Source of the DNA: Camillea tinctor
Lineage: Eukaryota > Ascomycota > Sordariomycetes > Xylariales > Xylariaceae
Assembly (NCBI GenBank): GCA_022578605.1
Contig: MU394116.1
Span: 1 to 64,000 of the forward strand
Direction of reading: 5' to 3'
Length of the DNA: 64,000 nucleotides
Under the pieces are notes generated by a model that did not search any database, had not been told where the DNA came from, and was given only the letters and a program-made list of their open reading frames with translations. This document shows positions 35,101 to 47,800 of this stretch, in pieces (the first letter of the stretch is position 1; the number at the start of each line of letters is the position of its first letter). The translations under genes were made by a program, and so were the position numbers.

Positions 35101-36153
35101 TAAGGACTGGTAGCCGGGGGGGGGGGGGGGGGGGGGATGCCGAGTAACGACCTGTTCTTTCTTCTCATTCCTATGCCTACAATACCTAGAATGTAGGGGG
35201 ATTGTTTCTCGTATGATCGTCACATGGGGGGTGCGTGTGACTTGGATACGCTGGCCTAGTGGGAGTTTCAGGCTTCGATTTTGCTAGTTGGACCCTGTGA
35301 AGAGGTGGTGGAAATCTAAGTCCAGTTTTCAGGACCTTCTCCTTCTCTCCCTCACTCACCCACCCATACACGTGCGCACACGCACACTCTCTCCCTCTCT
35401 TCCGATATTCCTGTTCAACATGTGCGTGCGTTCGTCTCTCTTTCTCTCTCCCCCTCCGCCCCTCTCTTCTTCCCTATGTGTGTATGTGTATGTGTATGTG
35501 TATGTAGAACCGCACGGCCTAGGTTTGCTTTGATGTTCGGCGAAACGGACAAGGCAGCACAGCATAGTCTAGGTGTGTAGATACGACATTGGTAGCCATC
35601 ATAGCGAATAGCTTAATGCGTCTATGCGTCTACGGCAAGCAGGGATGCATCACATTACATCAGTGCAGCTCGCTTGAGCATGATCACGTTTCTCTCGCTT
35701 CACGTAGGGTTACATCGGAGGGCGCAGCACATCTGTTCGTCTTGACCTCGCATCGGTAGGGCAGACAGCGCGGTTAGAATCTCGACATTATACTGGGTCT
35801 CAAGCCAATAAGCTAACCTAGACGCGAGCCGACCAGGCATCGTGGCGATCGTGGTATGCTTATCGCATAGCTCCCTTTGGCACCTACCTCTTTCCGAGCA
35901 CTTCTAGATGCAGTTGGCGATTATGGACCAGTTAGACCATGCCATCTCCGCCGGGCTAAACCAAACTATTCTTCATATCGGGTCAGAGAAGCGCGGGCTG
36001 CCGCGGTGCCGCTTTAGAAGCCCATGTCTCAGGTGTAGGGCTCTAGAAGTGCCGCGTGACGAATAACCACGAGTATATATATCTACCGGACCAGTGCCAC
36101 TGCAGATTCCAGTCGAGGCTGTTTCAGAGACATGGCCCAACTCAAAAATCACC
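35101..36153. other. spacer between the two DUF7730-like genes
   Basis: Contains a run of about 20 G (35117-35136), a pyrimidine-rich CTCTCC tract (35335-35475) and a TATGTG repeat at 35475-35505. No gene. Confidence 0.5.
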
Positions 36154-37278
36154 ATGGTGTCAATGGTCTCGGAGCTAGGCACTCTAGATCTAGCTCGTCT
36201 TACAGCTACAGCAGATATCCAACATGACTCGAGTCTTTTTGGCCGGTTCCCGTCCGAGATTCGAAACATGATATATGCTGAATGCTGGGCCGTTTCGGGG
36301 CTCAAGCAGCACATCTTTAGCCGTGAAGGTCGTCTCGCGCACTCGCCTTGTGTGTTGGCTCCTGGTGAGGTCGATACGAGAAATGGAGAAATCCATCGAA
36401 TGTGTCGCCAGGGTCGCCGCAGATCACGGCCGCATTCATTGCCCGTGGAGAACAAATGGGCATCGAGGTTCTCCTCGGCCTGGCAGGAGCACTGGGGTTG
36501 CGAGGAGGAGATGTCGATTCACTCCGTACGGACTCAGAAGTGTCCACGCACATTATTTTTACCCATGCTATTAGCTTGTAAAAGGGCGTGAGTTTTCTCT
36601 CTCTCTCCCTCTTTCTTATCTTAACACGCTCACCCCCTTAGTATTATAACAATATTAACGCGTATACGTAGATATCTCGAAGCCTTTTATAGTTTATATA
36701 CCTCTATTTCCTTCGTCTTCACCAATCTCCAAACAGCGCACCACTGCTTCGTCATACATCCTGCACCATGGGTTAAACTACTACGCTCCCTCGCGTTCTC
36801 GTTTGCGGTCCCCTACGAAGCTCTCCATCAACACAGATTCTATTCCACGCCATCGCAATACCCAGGTCACTGGGCAGAGCTAAGCACAAGCTTGTCTAAC
36901 TTGGCTCGCTTTGCCTCAGTCCAGGCGGTTTCTATTAGGCTCGACTTATCCGATGGTCGGCAGTGGTCTGAGGTCCGCGAGCGATGGATCCTCTGTGCTA
37001 TCAGAGGCATACTTGCCAGGCGGCTTGTGGTCCAGCTTCCCGAGGTGACCCATATTGATGGGTTGCGGTGTTATCAATACCTTAAGGGGGACAAAACTCC
37101 GTTTCGATTAGAGAGATATCCAAGATTACAGTGGATCAACACAGAAGACGGTCGCGTCGAGCCTAGAGTAGAGCCAGCTGACTTGGTATCACTTGATCGT
37201 GGCCAGTTGAGTCAGGCCAGGCTTCGGAAGGCCACGAGAGGCATTTGTGGGCTGGTTGCCGGTATCAAGTCGACGTAA
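36154..37278 (+). CDS. DUF7730-like fungal protein, copy 2 (2 exons)
   Basis: Exons 36154-36587 and 36672-37278 give 346 aa. The start ATG (CACCATGG) is preceded by a longer frame lacking another ATG. The family core is clear: SLFGRFPSEIRNMIYAECW, QHIFSREGRL, FSSAWQEHWGCEEE, MLLACKRAYLEAFYSLYTSISFVFTNL. The intron interrupts the same CKR-x codon, in the same phase (2), as in copy 1, and both second exons are 607 bases, so the two genes descend from one tandem duplication although their sequences have diverged strongly. Function unknown. Confidence 0.8.
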
Positions 37279-38044
37279 CAGGAGGCAGTCAGCCGGGTGG
37301 ATGGTGGTAAATATCAATCCATCAAAGGACGCCCGAACATTCAAGAAGAAATAGCGACGTTGGAAAGTTATATATATATATATGTGTGTGTGTGTGTACA
37401 TACTTTAAGGAGATATTGTTTACTCCTTAATTACTTGTTTTGTTATAAATCCATGTAATAACAAGATCAGGTACCTAAGATATTGGTCTATCTTGATCTA
37501 CCTAACCAGTCTCATAACAATTGCCTATGTTATCGACGCCTTTACGACTTATTATGTTTTAACCCCTAAATATGGCTAGTTATAAGGGTGGAATAAACGG
37601 GCATCTAAGTTAAGGAATTCGCAACAACAACAACTTTACATGTCTGCATGTCAAATATCTACCTAGGTTTAACCTAACCTAGTGTAATTCATAGGTTAAA
37701 GGCAACTGTATGAAATCTCCTCCTTTAGTACCTATCCTTAGATCAATATGCTATCCACCCAGTACCTCAATGCTTAGTTCAAGTACAGAGACAAACAGAC
37801 TAACCTAGAGCTAGTGGCTGTATCTACTGGGGATCTGCGCCTCTAGCTTCTGGTTCCCCCTCTCCTCCACCCTCCTTCACCCAGCAGCTCAATAAAAAAA
37901 AGTGTGTCATGTATTAGATGACCATAGGACTTCCAAGACTTCTTTCCTCCCTATCATCTTTCATCTCTCGGTCCTACCTTTAATCCTCCCCTTCCGCCAC
38001 CCCACACTCCTCCTCATTCGAGTGCGACCCTGAATAGGTGACTG
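37279..38044. other. promoter region of carbonic anhydrase
   Basis: AT-rich spacer with a (TA)n(TG)n tract at 37369-37398, CCTAGGT/AACCTAACCTAG motifs near 37660-37682 and a pyrimidine-rich segment (37855-38010) before the start codon. Confidence 0.5.
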
Positions 38045-38890
38045 ATGCTTACAAGAACACGGGCAGGCTGCTCTCTGCTCTCATCTACGAGGCAGTGCTT
38101 CTCTACACGATTACCATTATCATTGTCACAAAGCCAATTCCATAGCCGCAGCTTCTCTCATAACTCTAGCAGCTCGGGCCCGTCCAACCTCAGCAGCAGT
38201 AACAGTATCAATTGGCGCGAAATGGCTCAGTCGGACATTTCCCAGTATCTTAAGGAGACGCATGATCGCGTGTTCGAGAACAACCGCGCCTGGGCTGCCG
38301 AGCAGACCAAGAAAGACCCCGAGTTCTTCGCAAAGCTTGCCGCCGGTCAGAGCCCCGAGTATCTATGGATCGGGTGCAGCGACTCCCGCATCCCTGCGGA
38401 GCAGATTACCGGTCTGGGTCCCGGCGAGGCCTTCATCCATCGCAACATCGCCAACTTGGTTGTCAACACTGATCTCAATGTTATGAGCGTCATTAATTAT
38501 GCCGTACGACATTTGAAGGTCAAGCACATTGTGGTGTGCGGCCACTACGGCTGCGGCGGTGTCAAGGCGGCTATGACCCCCAAAGACTTGGGCCTGCTGA
38601 ATCCGTGGTTGAGAAATATCCGAGATGTCTACCGTCTCCACGAGAGCGAACTGGATGCCATCACCGACGAGCATGCCCGGTACGACCGCTTGGTCGAGCT
38701 CAGCGTCATGGAGCAGTGCCGCAACGTCATCAAGACGGCGGCAGTGCAGCAGTCCTATGCCGAAAACCAGTTCCCCGTCGTTCACGGTTGGGTTTTCGGA
38801 TTTCAGGATGGTCTACTCAAAGACTTGAAGGTGGATCACGAAGCAACGCTTAAGAGCATACAGAAGATCTACAATCTTACCGAGAGCTGA
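38045..38890 (+). CDS. beta-class carbonic anhydrase
   Basis: Single exon, 281 aa. It interconverts CO2 and bicarbonate. Zinc ligands are visible: Cys111 and Asp113-Arg115 in IGCSDSR, His167 and Cys170 in VCGHYGCGG. Other plant/fungal beta-CA blocks: FIHRNIANLV, VINYAVRHLKVKHIVV, HGWVFGFQDGLLKDL. The first ~58 residues are Ser/Arg-rich with no acidic residue (MLTRTRAGCSLLSSTRQCFS...) and look like a mitochondrial presequence. A second in-frame ATG at 38222 (Met60) would give a 222-residue protein, about the size of yeast Nce103, so a cytosolic form is possible. Confidence 0.95.
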   Translation: MLTRTRAGCSLLSSTRQCFSTRLPLSLSQSQFHSRSFSHNSSSSGPSNLSSSNSINWREMAQSDISQYLKETHDRVFENNRAWAAEQTKKDPEFFAKLAAGQSPEYLWIGCSDSRIPAEQITGLGPGEAFIHRNIANLVVNTDLNVMSVINYAVRHLKVKHIVVCGHYGCGGVKAAMTPKDLGLLNPWLRNIRDVYRLHESELDAITDEHARYDRLVELSVMEQCRNVIKTAAVQQSYAENQFPVVHGWVFGFQDGLLKDLKVDHEATLKSIQKIYNLTES

Positions 38891-40380
38891 TCTACCGGTC
38901 ACCCACCCCAACTCACCAACCCGACCGACCCAACGCTACCTGCTTAATTTGGTCAACAACAGGGAGCTCTGAGAAAAACCAAGTGACATGTACCTAGAGA
39001 AAACGAACCGCTCAGTCAGGGTTTGGCTCGAGAAGGGTGTATCTCCTGCTAACTATATCAATGGAATTGTTAAGAATCACGTTTACCTGACTTGGATACC
39101 TAAATTGCTTCTCGTCGATATGTTTATTACCCACAGTGAAGATCATGAAAGGTTTAAGTTGCTGGTTAGACTTGTAAAATCACGATCGCGGCCAGATCTC
39201 ACCCGCATATGATCTAGATATAGTACCAGATTAACCTACCAGGTTATTACCAGGTACCCTATAATCTGCACCAGCTCCCGGACCATATCTCAGATCTTTG
39301 GTTACATACCTAGTGGGTTTTAGTGGGCATCCAGAGCCAGTTTCAGGCGTCATCGTGGCCAAGAGGGGGGGGGGGGCCTGGAGGGGTTGGGGGGAATAGA
39401 CCTAAGCGTAAGACATTTAGTAGTAGATAGCCGAATTGAACCTTGGTGGGGGGAAGGGTTATAACCAGATCAATCAACTTGAAGTATATCGACATACACC
39501 CTAGGTATAGTACATAACATTAACGTGAAACTCTTTCAATAGCATATCGAACCTGTTGAAGTTACTAAGTATAACAACTGGCCCTTGGGTAGGTTAAGTC
39601 TTCTCTTTTGATGTTCTACCTAGGTTAGGTTATGCTGGTATATTAATCCATACATTGATATGGAGTTCAATTCATTGAGTCCGTAGCGTTGAATCATTTA
39701 ACTTGTATTAACTAAACCTTGTTGTGTAGTATTATAAACATCAATTGTAGACTTTAATATAGCATCATTCCCATATAAAATATTAATTATCAATGATATC
39801 TCTAAGTCCAGACCTCCAAGACTCACCTATTGAAGCCGTCGGTTGTAGGTAAGCAACTATTTATTCCCTTCGTATAATTGCGTGGCGCCTAGCCATCAAT
39901 CGTATTCGCGAGAACCAGGCCCGTCTAGGCCCCGTCAGTAGTAGTTTGAACCCGCATTTGCATGACATTACTACCATACTATCTATTTTTTTTCTCCTTC
40001 TCTCTTTCAGCTGGCCTACCAGGACACTGGGACTGTTATCGTGTTGTTTTATCTTGTCAAGCTAAGTCAGCCGCGATGTTGTCTTCCGCCTTGGCCGGAT
40101 GACTTGCACAATTCTCTTGTTATTTGGGTTTTTTTGGTTTTTTTTTTTTTTCATTTCACCCCTTATTCGTATATTCTTTTCGCATGTACGTAACTCTCGT
40201 CGTTCGTTTTCACCATAATATTAATATCAACATCTTTGAGTTTTTGCTTTCTGCTTTCACTTAATCCCAGCGTTGCCTCAAACTGCGACTCTTTTCGGTA
40301 GCTTTGGGACGGTGTCCTATCCTATCCCGTCTGACGCCTCGTCGCTTTGTCGCCAGCATTGTATTAATTAGCTTTCCGCG
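38891..40380. other. spacer, no gene supported
   Basis: About 1.5 kb of AT-rich DNA with ACCTAGGT-like words (39500, 39620) and a G-run at 39366-39377. A 74-codon frame at 38988-39212 has no support. The last 400 bases are T-rich promoter/leader of the GH128 gene. Confidence 0.45.
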
Positions 40381-41032
40381 ATGCATTTTGGGCGAATATG
40401 TCGCCTGCTCATTGCGACCGTCACCTTTACGTCGGCGCAAACTCAGTCCTCAAAACGTGGTCTAATCTTCATCCCAAACTCGAAGTATCCGGAAGATAAC
40501 CAGATATGGGTTCAATCGGACTCCGACTTGACATGGTACTACAACTACGGCGCATCGCCGTCCCCGGCGTTTTCCAGTGTATCGCAAGATGATTTTGAGT
40601 TCGTTCCCATGCTCTGGGGCACTGTCGACGACACCTCTTTTCTGGATACGGTTCAGAGCTTGGTTGATTCGGGGCGCAACATCACCCATGTGCTGGGGTT
40701 TAATGAGCCGGACGCCGCGACGACGGATGGTGGTGGTAGTAGCATCGATCCCGCAACGGCAGCCGATGTCTGGGTAAAGAACATTGCTCCTCTCAGTGAG
40801 CAAGGGATAAAGCTGGGTCTCCCGGCCTGCACCGGCGGTTGGGGAGGCATTCCGTGGCTGCAGCAGTTCCTGGGCAACTGCTCAGCTTTGATTAGCAACG
40901 ACACCCAAACTCGGAACTGCTCATACGACTTTGTGAACATCCATTGGTACGGCAATTTCGAAGGACTTGCTAGCCATTTAGGTTCCTATTCTGCTGCGTA
41001 AGTAGAGTGCATGATGTCGTGGATAACCCCCT

Positions 41033-41079
<47 letters not shown>

Positions 41080-41225
41080 CGGGGGCGGGGGGGGGGGGGG
41101 GGGGGGGGGTGGGGGGGGGGGTGGCGNNNNNNNNNNTTAAAAACCCTTGGTTCGGCAATTTCGAAGGACTTGCTTGCCATTTTGGTTCCTTTTCTGCTGC
41201 GTAATTTGTGTGCATTTTTTCGTGG

Positions 41226-41258
<33 letters not shown>

Positions 41259-41280
41259 TTAATCTATATATATATATATG

Positions 41281-41314
<34 letters not shown>

Positions 41315-41700
41315 TGTATGTATGTATGTATGCTTAGGCTGACAGACAAGGGGGTTCCTCCAGCTTTCCTAACGTGACTCAGTGGATTACCGAGTATAAC
41401 TACGATAACCAGGACCTCGCCACAACCCAGAACTTTTACAATACATCTGCTGAGTATTTCGATCGTCTGGACTCCGTTGGCCGTTATAGCTATTTCGGAT
41501 CATTTCGGTCTGATGACAGCAACGTCGGCGCAAATGCTGTCATGCTAAATAACGACGGAGAGCTCACGGACATCGGTTCGTGGTATCTGGGTGGTAGTGC
41601 AACTGGAGTCGATCCTCAATCAGCCGCAGGAGGTTTTCGCGTTCATGTGCTGCTACTGTGTGTATTCTTTGTTACGACGAGCATTGGACTGCTGTATTAA
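40381..41700 (+). CDS. GH128 beta-1,3-glucanase, Asl1-like cell-wall protein (2 exons, gap in intron)
   Basis: Exons 40381-40997 and 41364-41700 give 317 aa. The first ~20 residues are a signal peptide. The family core is intact: KRGLIFIPNSKYPEDN, FEFVPMLWGT, HVLGFNEPDAA with Glu109 as probable acid/base, CTGGWGGIPWLQQFL, YDFVNIHWYGNF and FPNVTQWITEYN with Glu216 as probable nucleophile. The C-terminus ends in a hydrophobic tail (VHVLLLCVFFVTTSIGLLY) after small residues, suggesting a GPI anchor. GH128 enzymes cut beta-1,3-glucan. The exon 2 acceptor was set at CTCCAG (41358-41363), giving SAAFPNVTQW; an acceptor at CTGACAG would add six residues. The 366-bp intron is inflated by an assembly artefact (41033-41240); the real one is probably near 150 bp. 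Confidence 0.87.
41033..41257. other. assembly gap with poly-G, noisy duplicate and poly-C inside the GH128 intron
   Basis: A G-run of roughly 90 bases with a few C and T is followed by ten N (41127-41136). Bases 41137-41230 repeat 40942-41032 with errors (for example gcaatttcgaaggacttgct and tctgctgcgtaa recur), then end in about 29 C where the first copy ends in CCCCC. The layout is the same as at 10526-10751. Confidence 0.88.
41264..41332. repeat. (TA)n(GTAT)n microsatellite
   Basis: About seven TA dinucleotides followed by eleven or more GTAT tetramers, inside the GH128 intron next to the poly-C tract. Confidence 0.9.
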
Positions 41701-42922
41701 ATGGCTGCACACGAGACACTTTTGCGACTGCATAGGCACCGATGCCGTAGGATTCTGTCGGATTACCACGCCACACACGCCGCGGACCGCTTGCTGATCT
41801 TGATCCTACAATCTACCTATATAGTTTTGTGGGCCGGTTCTTGGCCGGAGAAGGCATTGGGTAAACTTTACGGCGCTTGATCGCGATGCATAGGTACCGG
41901 TTTTGGCCTCTCTTTTGATCATTTATTATATTTTCTAATATACCTATTTATACCTAATGCAACATAACGTTTTTGACCAGGCACTGTATAGATCAGTGTT
42001 CAGCTCTATGCGTATGTAGGATTTTCCCGCAGTCTAACCTAGGTTACCCTAGTTGTTGACTATAGTTGCCTCCTCAACACTAGCATCGTGATCATCAAGA
42101 AAGTATGTTCAATCTGTATGAAGCTAAAGGCTTTTCACACCCTAAGACGAAGACAGCCCGAGGCGACGACAGAATCATAGTAGATGACTGGGTTCGAGTG
42201 AGTATTGCTAACTTAGATCCGTCTAAAACTAGTGATATTGCCATCCCATCTTTGCACATCTGCTCCGAAGCGGCTGAAGGCCCAGGTTCTTTAGCAGCCA
42301 ACCCCCCGGACCAGCGGTTCCTTTGAAACTTGACCCACTAGGTCCACGAGGATATACAAGGGATTTCCGTCTTATTGTTAACCGCATTCTCTACCTAATT
42401 GGTCTGTGGATCCGCCTGTGCCGACCTGATGCATATAATCCCGAGTCCTGGTTGGATGAATAGTACGACGGAAGCGACTGATACTACTATAGAGACGAGG
42501 GTTTGCAAGGCTTTTAGTCACAATGTGCATGCGCATACTCGATACCCATTTCTGATACTCGAAGAGCCTGACAATTTGTTATCATGGGCTAAATATGTAT
42601 AGGGCTGAAAACGATATAGTACGATATATTCTCCATTTATATTCTAGGACGCACGGCACAGCACTGTTGCTACTTATATCATTGCCGCCGTTCCCCAGTC
42701 ACAAGCACGACATGGTTTGAGATCCCTCAACCAGCTCCAAACTAGAGTGGTCACAATTACGCACCACGCCTCGCAACCGTTGCCAGGTATAGCATGTAGT
42801 GTATATACACATTCTATATATACGCGTGCCTGTCTGCGTGTACATGCTGTTAACACTGCTTCTTCTCGGAGTTTGACATACTGCTCTAACCTAGTTTCAC
42901 ATATTAGAGATTTACGTTGAAG
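41701..42922. other. spacer, no gene supported
   Basis: Short frames at 42095-42326 and 42674-42979 overlap on both strands without family support. Nothing else is seen. Confidence 0.4.
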
Positions 42923-44117
42923 ATGAAAGTTGCTTTTGCTTGTCTGGCCGTAGTTGGCCTTTTTACATCTACAGTGCAATGCATTTCAACCACCAACTTC
43001 GATCACTTCTTCCCAGCGTGGAACGACAAAATCCAGACGATTCTACGCAACAACTGCTCGGAAGAACTGGCTACGTACCGCGAAGGCAACGTTGACCCTA
43101 CAAAGGCCAAGTCGGCACTCGTTACACCCGTCATAGAATGCATTTTGAACGAATTCCCCGAGTACCGCAAGGCTGAGAGTATGTGAATATCATTATTAAC
43201 ATGATTCCTCTCTAGAATTACGTTTTCCCTCTAACCTATGGTTACATGTAGTGGCGTCAAGTGCGGTTATTCTAGGTCTTCTTCCTACGATTCTCCAAAG
43301 CCTAGGAAGTACCGCAGCAGAGACAGCCCTGCTCGGGCTCCGGCGTCCGGTGTTAGCTTTCCTATTATCTGCCGGTAGTCCCGCTGTTTCTCCGATGAAA
43401 GGGAGCGAGTTCGTCGAGACGGTGGCCACCTTTATCGAGGGCGAATCCAAAGGCCTTGCCATACTTGGTTTTAGTTGGTCTAGAATACCTCCCTCTATGA
43501 GAGCTCTAATCAGCGTCGTGGAATATCTGATCGTTGGTGGTGCGGTCGCAAACGTCGTCGATCTAGCATATGAGCTAGGTCGTCATGCTATAGTCGCCTT
43601 TGCCCCTGAAACTGTTTTCTGCATGCCGCTTTGGACTTTCCTAGCGGTGGTCATTCATTTCGCCGGCGTCATCGCATTGAGTATCCGCGTGAAATTACGG
43701 AAGATCGGCGATGGAGATGGACACCGTCTTCATCGAAGGGCAACTGGTTTCAGTGACTGGGTTCCAAACGAGCTAATCCCGGCTGCCTTCCAGCCATGGA
43801 GGCTTCAATGGCGAGAAGAGACGATTTGGTTCCAATTATTCAGCTGGGCGCTTGGTGTTGGGATCGTAGCCCACGTATTATGGGGCACCTTGGTCTTATC
43901 CAGCCTACTCTTCTTCAGTGTGACCGACTCATTGATCATAGTTTCTAGATACATAGCTAGCTCGTTAGTATGCAGAGCTATCGTGAGGCTAGAGCTTTCA
44001 GGAATGAGGGGAATGACGACAGGCTATCAGAGAACAGAAAGAGCAGTTCAGGAAGAGGAATTAGAATACACAATGGGAACGAAACACCAAGATCCAAGGG
44101 GGATTGGGCAGTACTAA
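42923..44117 (+). CDS. fungal-specific secretory-pathway membrane protein, unknown function (2 exons)
   Basis: Exons 42923-43178 and 43252-44117 give 373 aa; the 73-bp intron splits the Met codon of KAEMASSAVILG. Residues 1-20 (MKVAFACLAVVGLFTSTVQC) are a signal peptide. A short luminal domain with two Cys (NNCSEELATYREG, TPVIECILNEFPEYRKAE) precedes the conserved MASSAVILGLLPTILQSLGSTAAETALLGLRRPVLAFLLSAGSPAV block. Further hydrophobic segments lie around VVEYLIVGGAVANVVDLAY, MPLWTFLAVVIHFAGVIALSI and LFSWALGVGIVAHVLWGTLVLSSLLFFSV. From memory, this block recurs in many Sordariomycete hypothetical proteins. I know no function. The gene lies just upstream of, and points the same way as, the CorA-like gene. 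Confidence 0.75.
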
Positions 44118-44859
44118 CTGCAAAACTACAAACACTACCCGAAACCAAATACTACCCAAGGCTGCTTGGGTGGCTCAGCTCTTCATGATTTCTTCAACAT
44201 GTATTTCTTTCTGTATTTACCACATGTAGTCTATGCTCATATATGATTTAACGTTGAAACAATTCTAAACCAACCCCTTGGAAATCTAGTCCATCGATCT
44301 TACATGCATACATGTAATAATAATATCTTGTGCAATACAATGAAACAGTCTGAAGTCAAGCAGCATTGTTCCAAAAATCCGTGCCTCTCAGTTGCATGGC
44401 TGCTGTGCATTCGGTTATAAGGTATTTGACTATCTAGGTAGGTAAGTAGTAAGCATTTCTCGTTTACTTAGTTCTGGAAGCGATGTTTCTGCTTGTCGGA
44501 ATGTTCAGACCTTCTTGCATCTGTGAACCTGGAGGATCTCTATACCCTGGGGGTGGCGATCACTGGTCGCTTCATACTCTCTCCTAACCAAGCCTGATTT
44601 GCAATATCCCGAGCAACTGCCCTCTATGTTGCGACGAATAACCCCTACGTGGCTGTCCCCCTGCCGATGGTTGCCCGTCTCAGCTTTTAACTTTGGTCAT
44701 ATGAAGAAACCAACACTATAGTACCCAGATTGAAAATATTGACGAAGATTCATTGGATCCTTTGAGAACATATTAAGAGGATAAATAGACAGCGTGTGCG
44801 TATTACATGTCTTCGCGATCTTTGTTTTAGTATTGCAAAGCAAGACTGTATGACACACC
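44118..44859. other. spacer before the CorA-like gene
   Basis: AT-rich promoter-like DNA with a TATCTAGGTAGGTAAGTAG motif at 44431-44449. No gene. Confidence 0.45.
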
Positions 44860-47800
44860 ATGGCCTCCCCCAGAGGTTCTGCTTGTTCGAATAAATGCAT
44901 TAGCCCACATCCTCATGAAGAACACATATCCAATATCTCTCTACATTATTCTGGTTGCTTGAGATACTCACAGCGCCAATCATTTCTCCAGAGGCTACCT
45001 GTAAAATCACGCCTGAGGCTTGAGCGAGAGTCCGAACGAATTGACAGGCTAAGGAGAAGGCTTGAGTCGCTTGGGAAGGGAAACTCGGCTTCTGATAGCG
45101 TTCTAGACTTTCAACTATGTCTAGACCACTATCGAGAGAGCAAGGGATGGATGTTGCCGAGCAGAGCTTTAGAAGAGTACGGGGATCAGGAAAGACCAGA
45201 CCCCGACGTCGATTCCCAGATCAGAGCTCCAATAATGTATTTCAAAAACGGCCAGCCTTTAGACATGCCTGGAGTCGACGGGACATTTCCCTGCCAGAAA
45301 GTTACGGTCAAGGCTCTTCTCGGGGATGATACCGAAGCTAATCCGCTGATGCACACCCTCGACGACGATATTATCCGATACATCCACTTGCCAGCTAATA
45401 ATATGGCATGGGTGGAGAAGACGATGGCTAGATACTTCCATGAGAAGCAACTACTAGATGAGGAACCATATCTAAACAACAGATACGAACGCGGAGTGAC
45501 CAAGACGCAGTCCGTTTTGCGGCCGGAATTCTGGACGCTACAGAGAGGGTACGATGATCACTCGCCGGTACATGCTCGCCATATGAGGCCGTTTTGCGAC
45601 AGCATATCGATGGAGGATAGCCCAAAGTTTCAGGCTATGGCTTTGTTCATGCCATACCTTGGCTGGGAGACAGACCACGGCAGAAAGCTCAGTGCCAACA
45701 AAATCAAACAAGTGAACCAGGAGCGGGGCAATATATCAGATGCTGTTGATCAGGCCGTGGCAGTAAATAAGCGGAGCGTCTATTCAAGTAGACTGACCAA
45801 GATTCACGATTATCACCAAAGGCCCCGTACGTCCCTCGAATGGATATCCATTGGGAAAGCGGAAAGAAGGAGGTTGGTTGGACACATCCTCCTTACCGCT
45901 GCAACACTGCTTGAAATTATGGATTCCGATATAGAGGGGTGCCTTGTTACGAAATATCTTCATGACCGCTCACCATTACACCCACGGAGGACTCTGGACC
46001 AGTCGCACTACGGTGCACTGAGACACACCGGGACTAGAGACAGGGACCAGGTTGTGTATCGGGCAACTAGTCCTAGCCAACACAACCATACCGTGGACGA
46101 TGAGAATTGCCAAGTTTGTCAAGACGATAGTACTAAGATTCCCCGTCTTATTATGGTTGACCAGTTGTGGCTATGGATCTTGGATGAGAGTACGTCACCT
46201 TGAGTATTTACTTGTCCTCTCTCGCACGGAAGATTAACATCTCGGTATAGGTACCATCATAACTAGCTTTCCCCGTCGCTTGAGCAAGCATAGATCAGAC
46301 CCGACTGATGTACACAAAACACTCCGACAAAGGCTGAAGCACGTTAGGAAGAACGAGGTACAAAGTGTGTTTGATCTCTCTCTTCTGATCATCGACCAAT
46401 GCTCGCGAAGCTTTTTCGAAAGGGCGAGACCGAGAGAACTCAAGCCAGATCCCCTCGATGTATTTGCAGATGCTATCCGGAGTATTGTGAGTTACACTAT
46501 TCCATCACACGACAGTTAGGACTTCAGGATTGGCTCGAATCAGTAGCTAACATGCTGCCAGGATTACAAGCAGACTGCCGCATACGACGATTTCCTTATA
46601 TATACGCACCTTGCTTCCCGTGATTATGGGCCAGGCCAAACCCAAGACGCATTGGCACTACATAGACTACTCAACATCAACCCAGAGGGTAACTTGTTGA
46701 AAGAATGCAAAGACATAAGTAAGAGACCGAATAATTCAGTTACCACATACAAGGGCATACCGCCCCCTGGAGAACTAGTTGCTAATATGCTACACCACAG
46801 TGGATGAGATTCACATACTTATCAAGATCAAGAGCCAGCAGCAGGTTGTCATGGAAACGTTTGTCCAGAATATCAGACAGAGACTGTGGGCTAGAGACCC
46901 AGAGAAATCTGGAAGTTTTTCACCAATGAGCCCATCAGCCGCAAGATGGGCGCTCGGCGAGCAGCGGACGCTACACCAGGCAGAAGTCTTGCTAGAAGAC
47001 ATCCAGAAGCGGATTCAGGATCTTCAGTCTCTACTGCGCAATGCGGAATGTACTTCAAAGGCCCTGAAAGACCTCCTGACATTGAAGCAGCAGCAGGCAG
47101 GTGTCATTGAAGCCCGCGAGGCCGTGAAGAGCGCGTCAGAGACGGTGCGGCAAGGTCAATCCATCATGCTGTTCACAAGCGTCACAATTATCTTCGTAAG
47201 ATTTTGCCAAACCCCAAGGAGGGATACAAAGCGAACCATCTTATCGTAGTGCTAACGTACTTAATCTGTCTGCTTGCACAGTTGCCATTGTCATTCTGTG
47301 CATCTCTCTTCGGCATGAATGCTGTCGAGCTCAATGACGGCTCCTTGACACTCGCACAGGAATTTACTTACATGTGTAAGCGACCTTTTTCTTCCCTCCC
47401 CTCCAAACTGTTCTTCTTACAGCGAGCTAACATATGAGCTGCATGACCCAGTTCCCATTTCCATAGGAGTGATCATCATCTCGTTCGTACTCGCATTTAG
47501 CCAAACGGCGCTGACCAACACGTTCGCGAGGCTCGCGTACAGTGCCGTGTCGCTGCTCTACAACGTAGGCGCCACCTGGGTGGCCGTGCACACGGGGCTG
47601 TTTATGCTAGGGCGCAAGGCGGCAGCCAAGGCTAGCATACTGCGGGAGAGAGAGACTAGGGTGACGGGAACGATGAAAGCAGAGGTGCTGCAGAGAAAGG
47701 CCAACCTCAAGAAGATGCAGGCGATGAAGAGGATCATCAGTCTGCCAGATGATAACGACGATGATGACGATGAGAATAATGATAGTAGCAAGCCTGCGAA

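Noticed and set aside
40970..41229. Gly- or Pro-rich frames around the second gap
   Set aside because: They are translations of the poly-G and poly-C artefact inside an intron.
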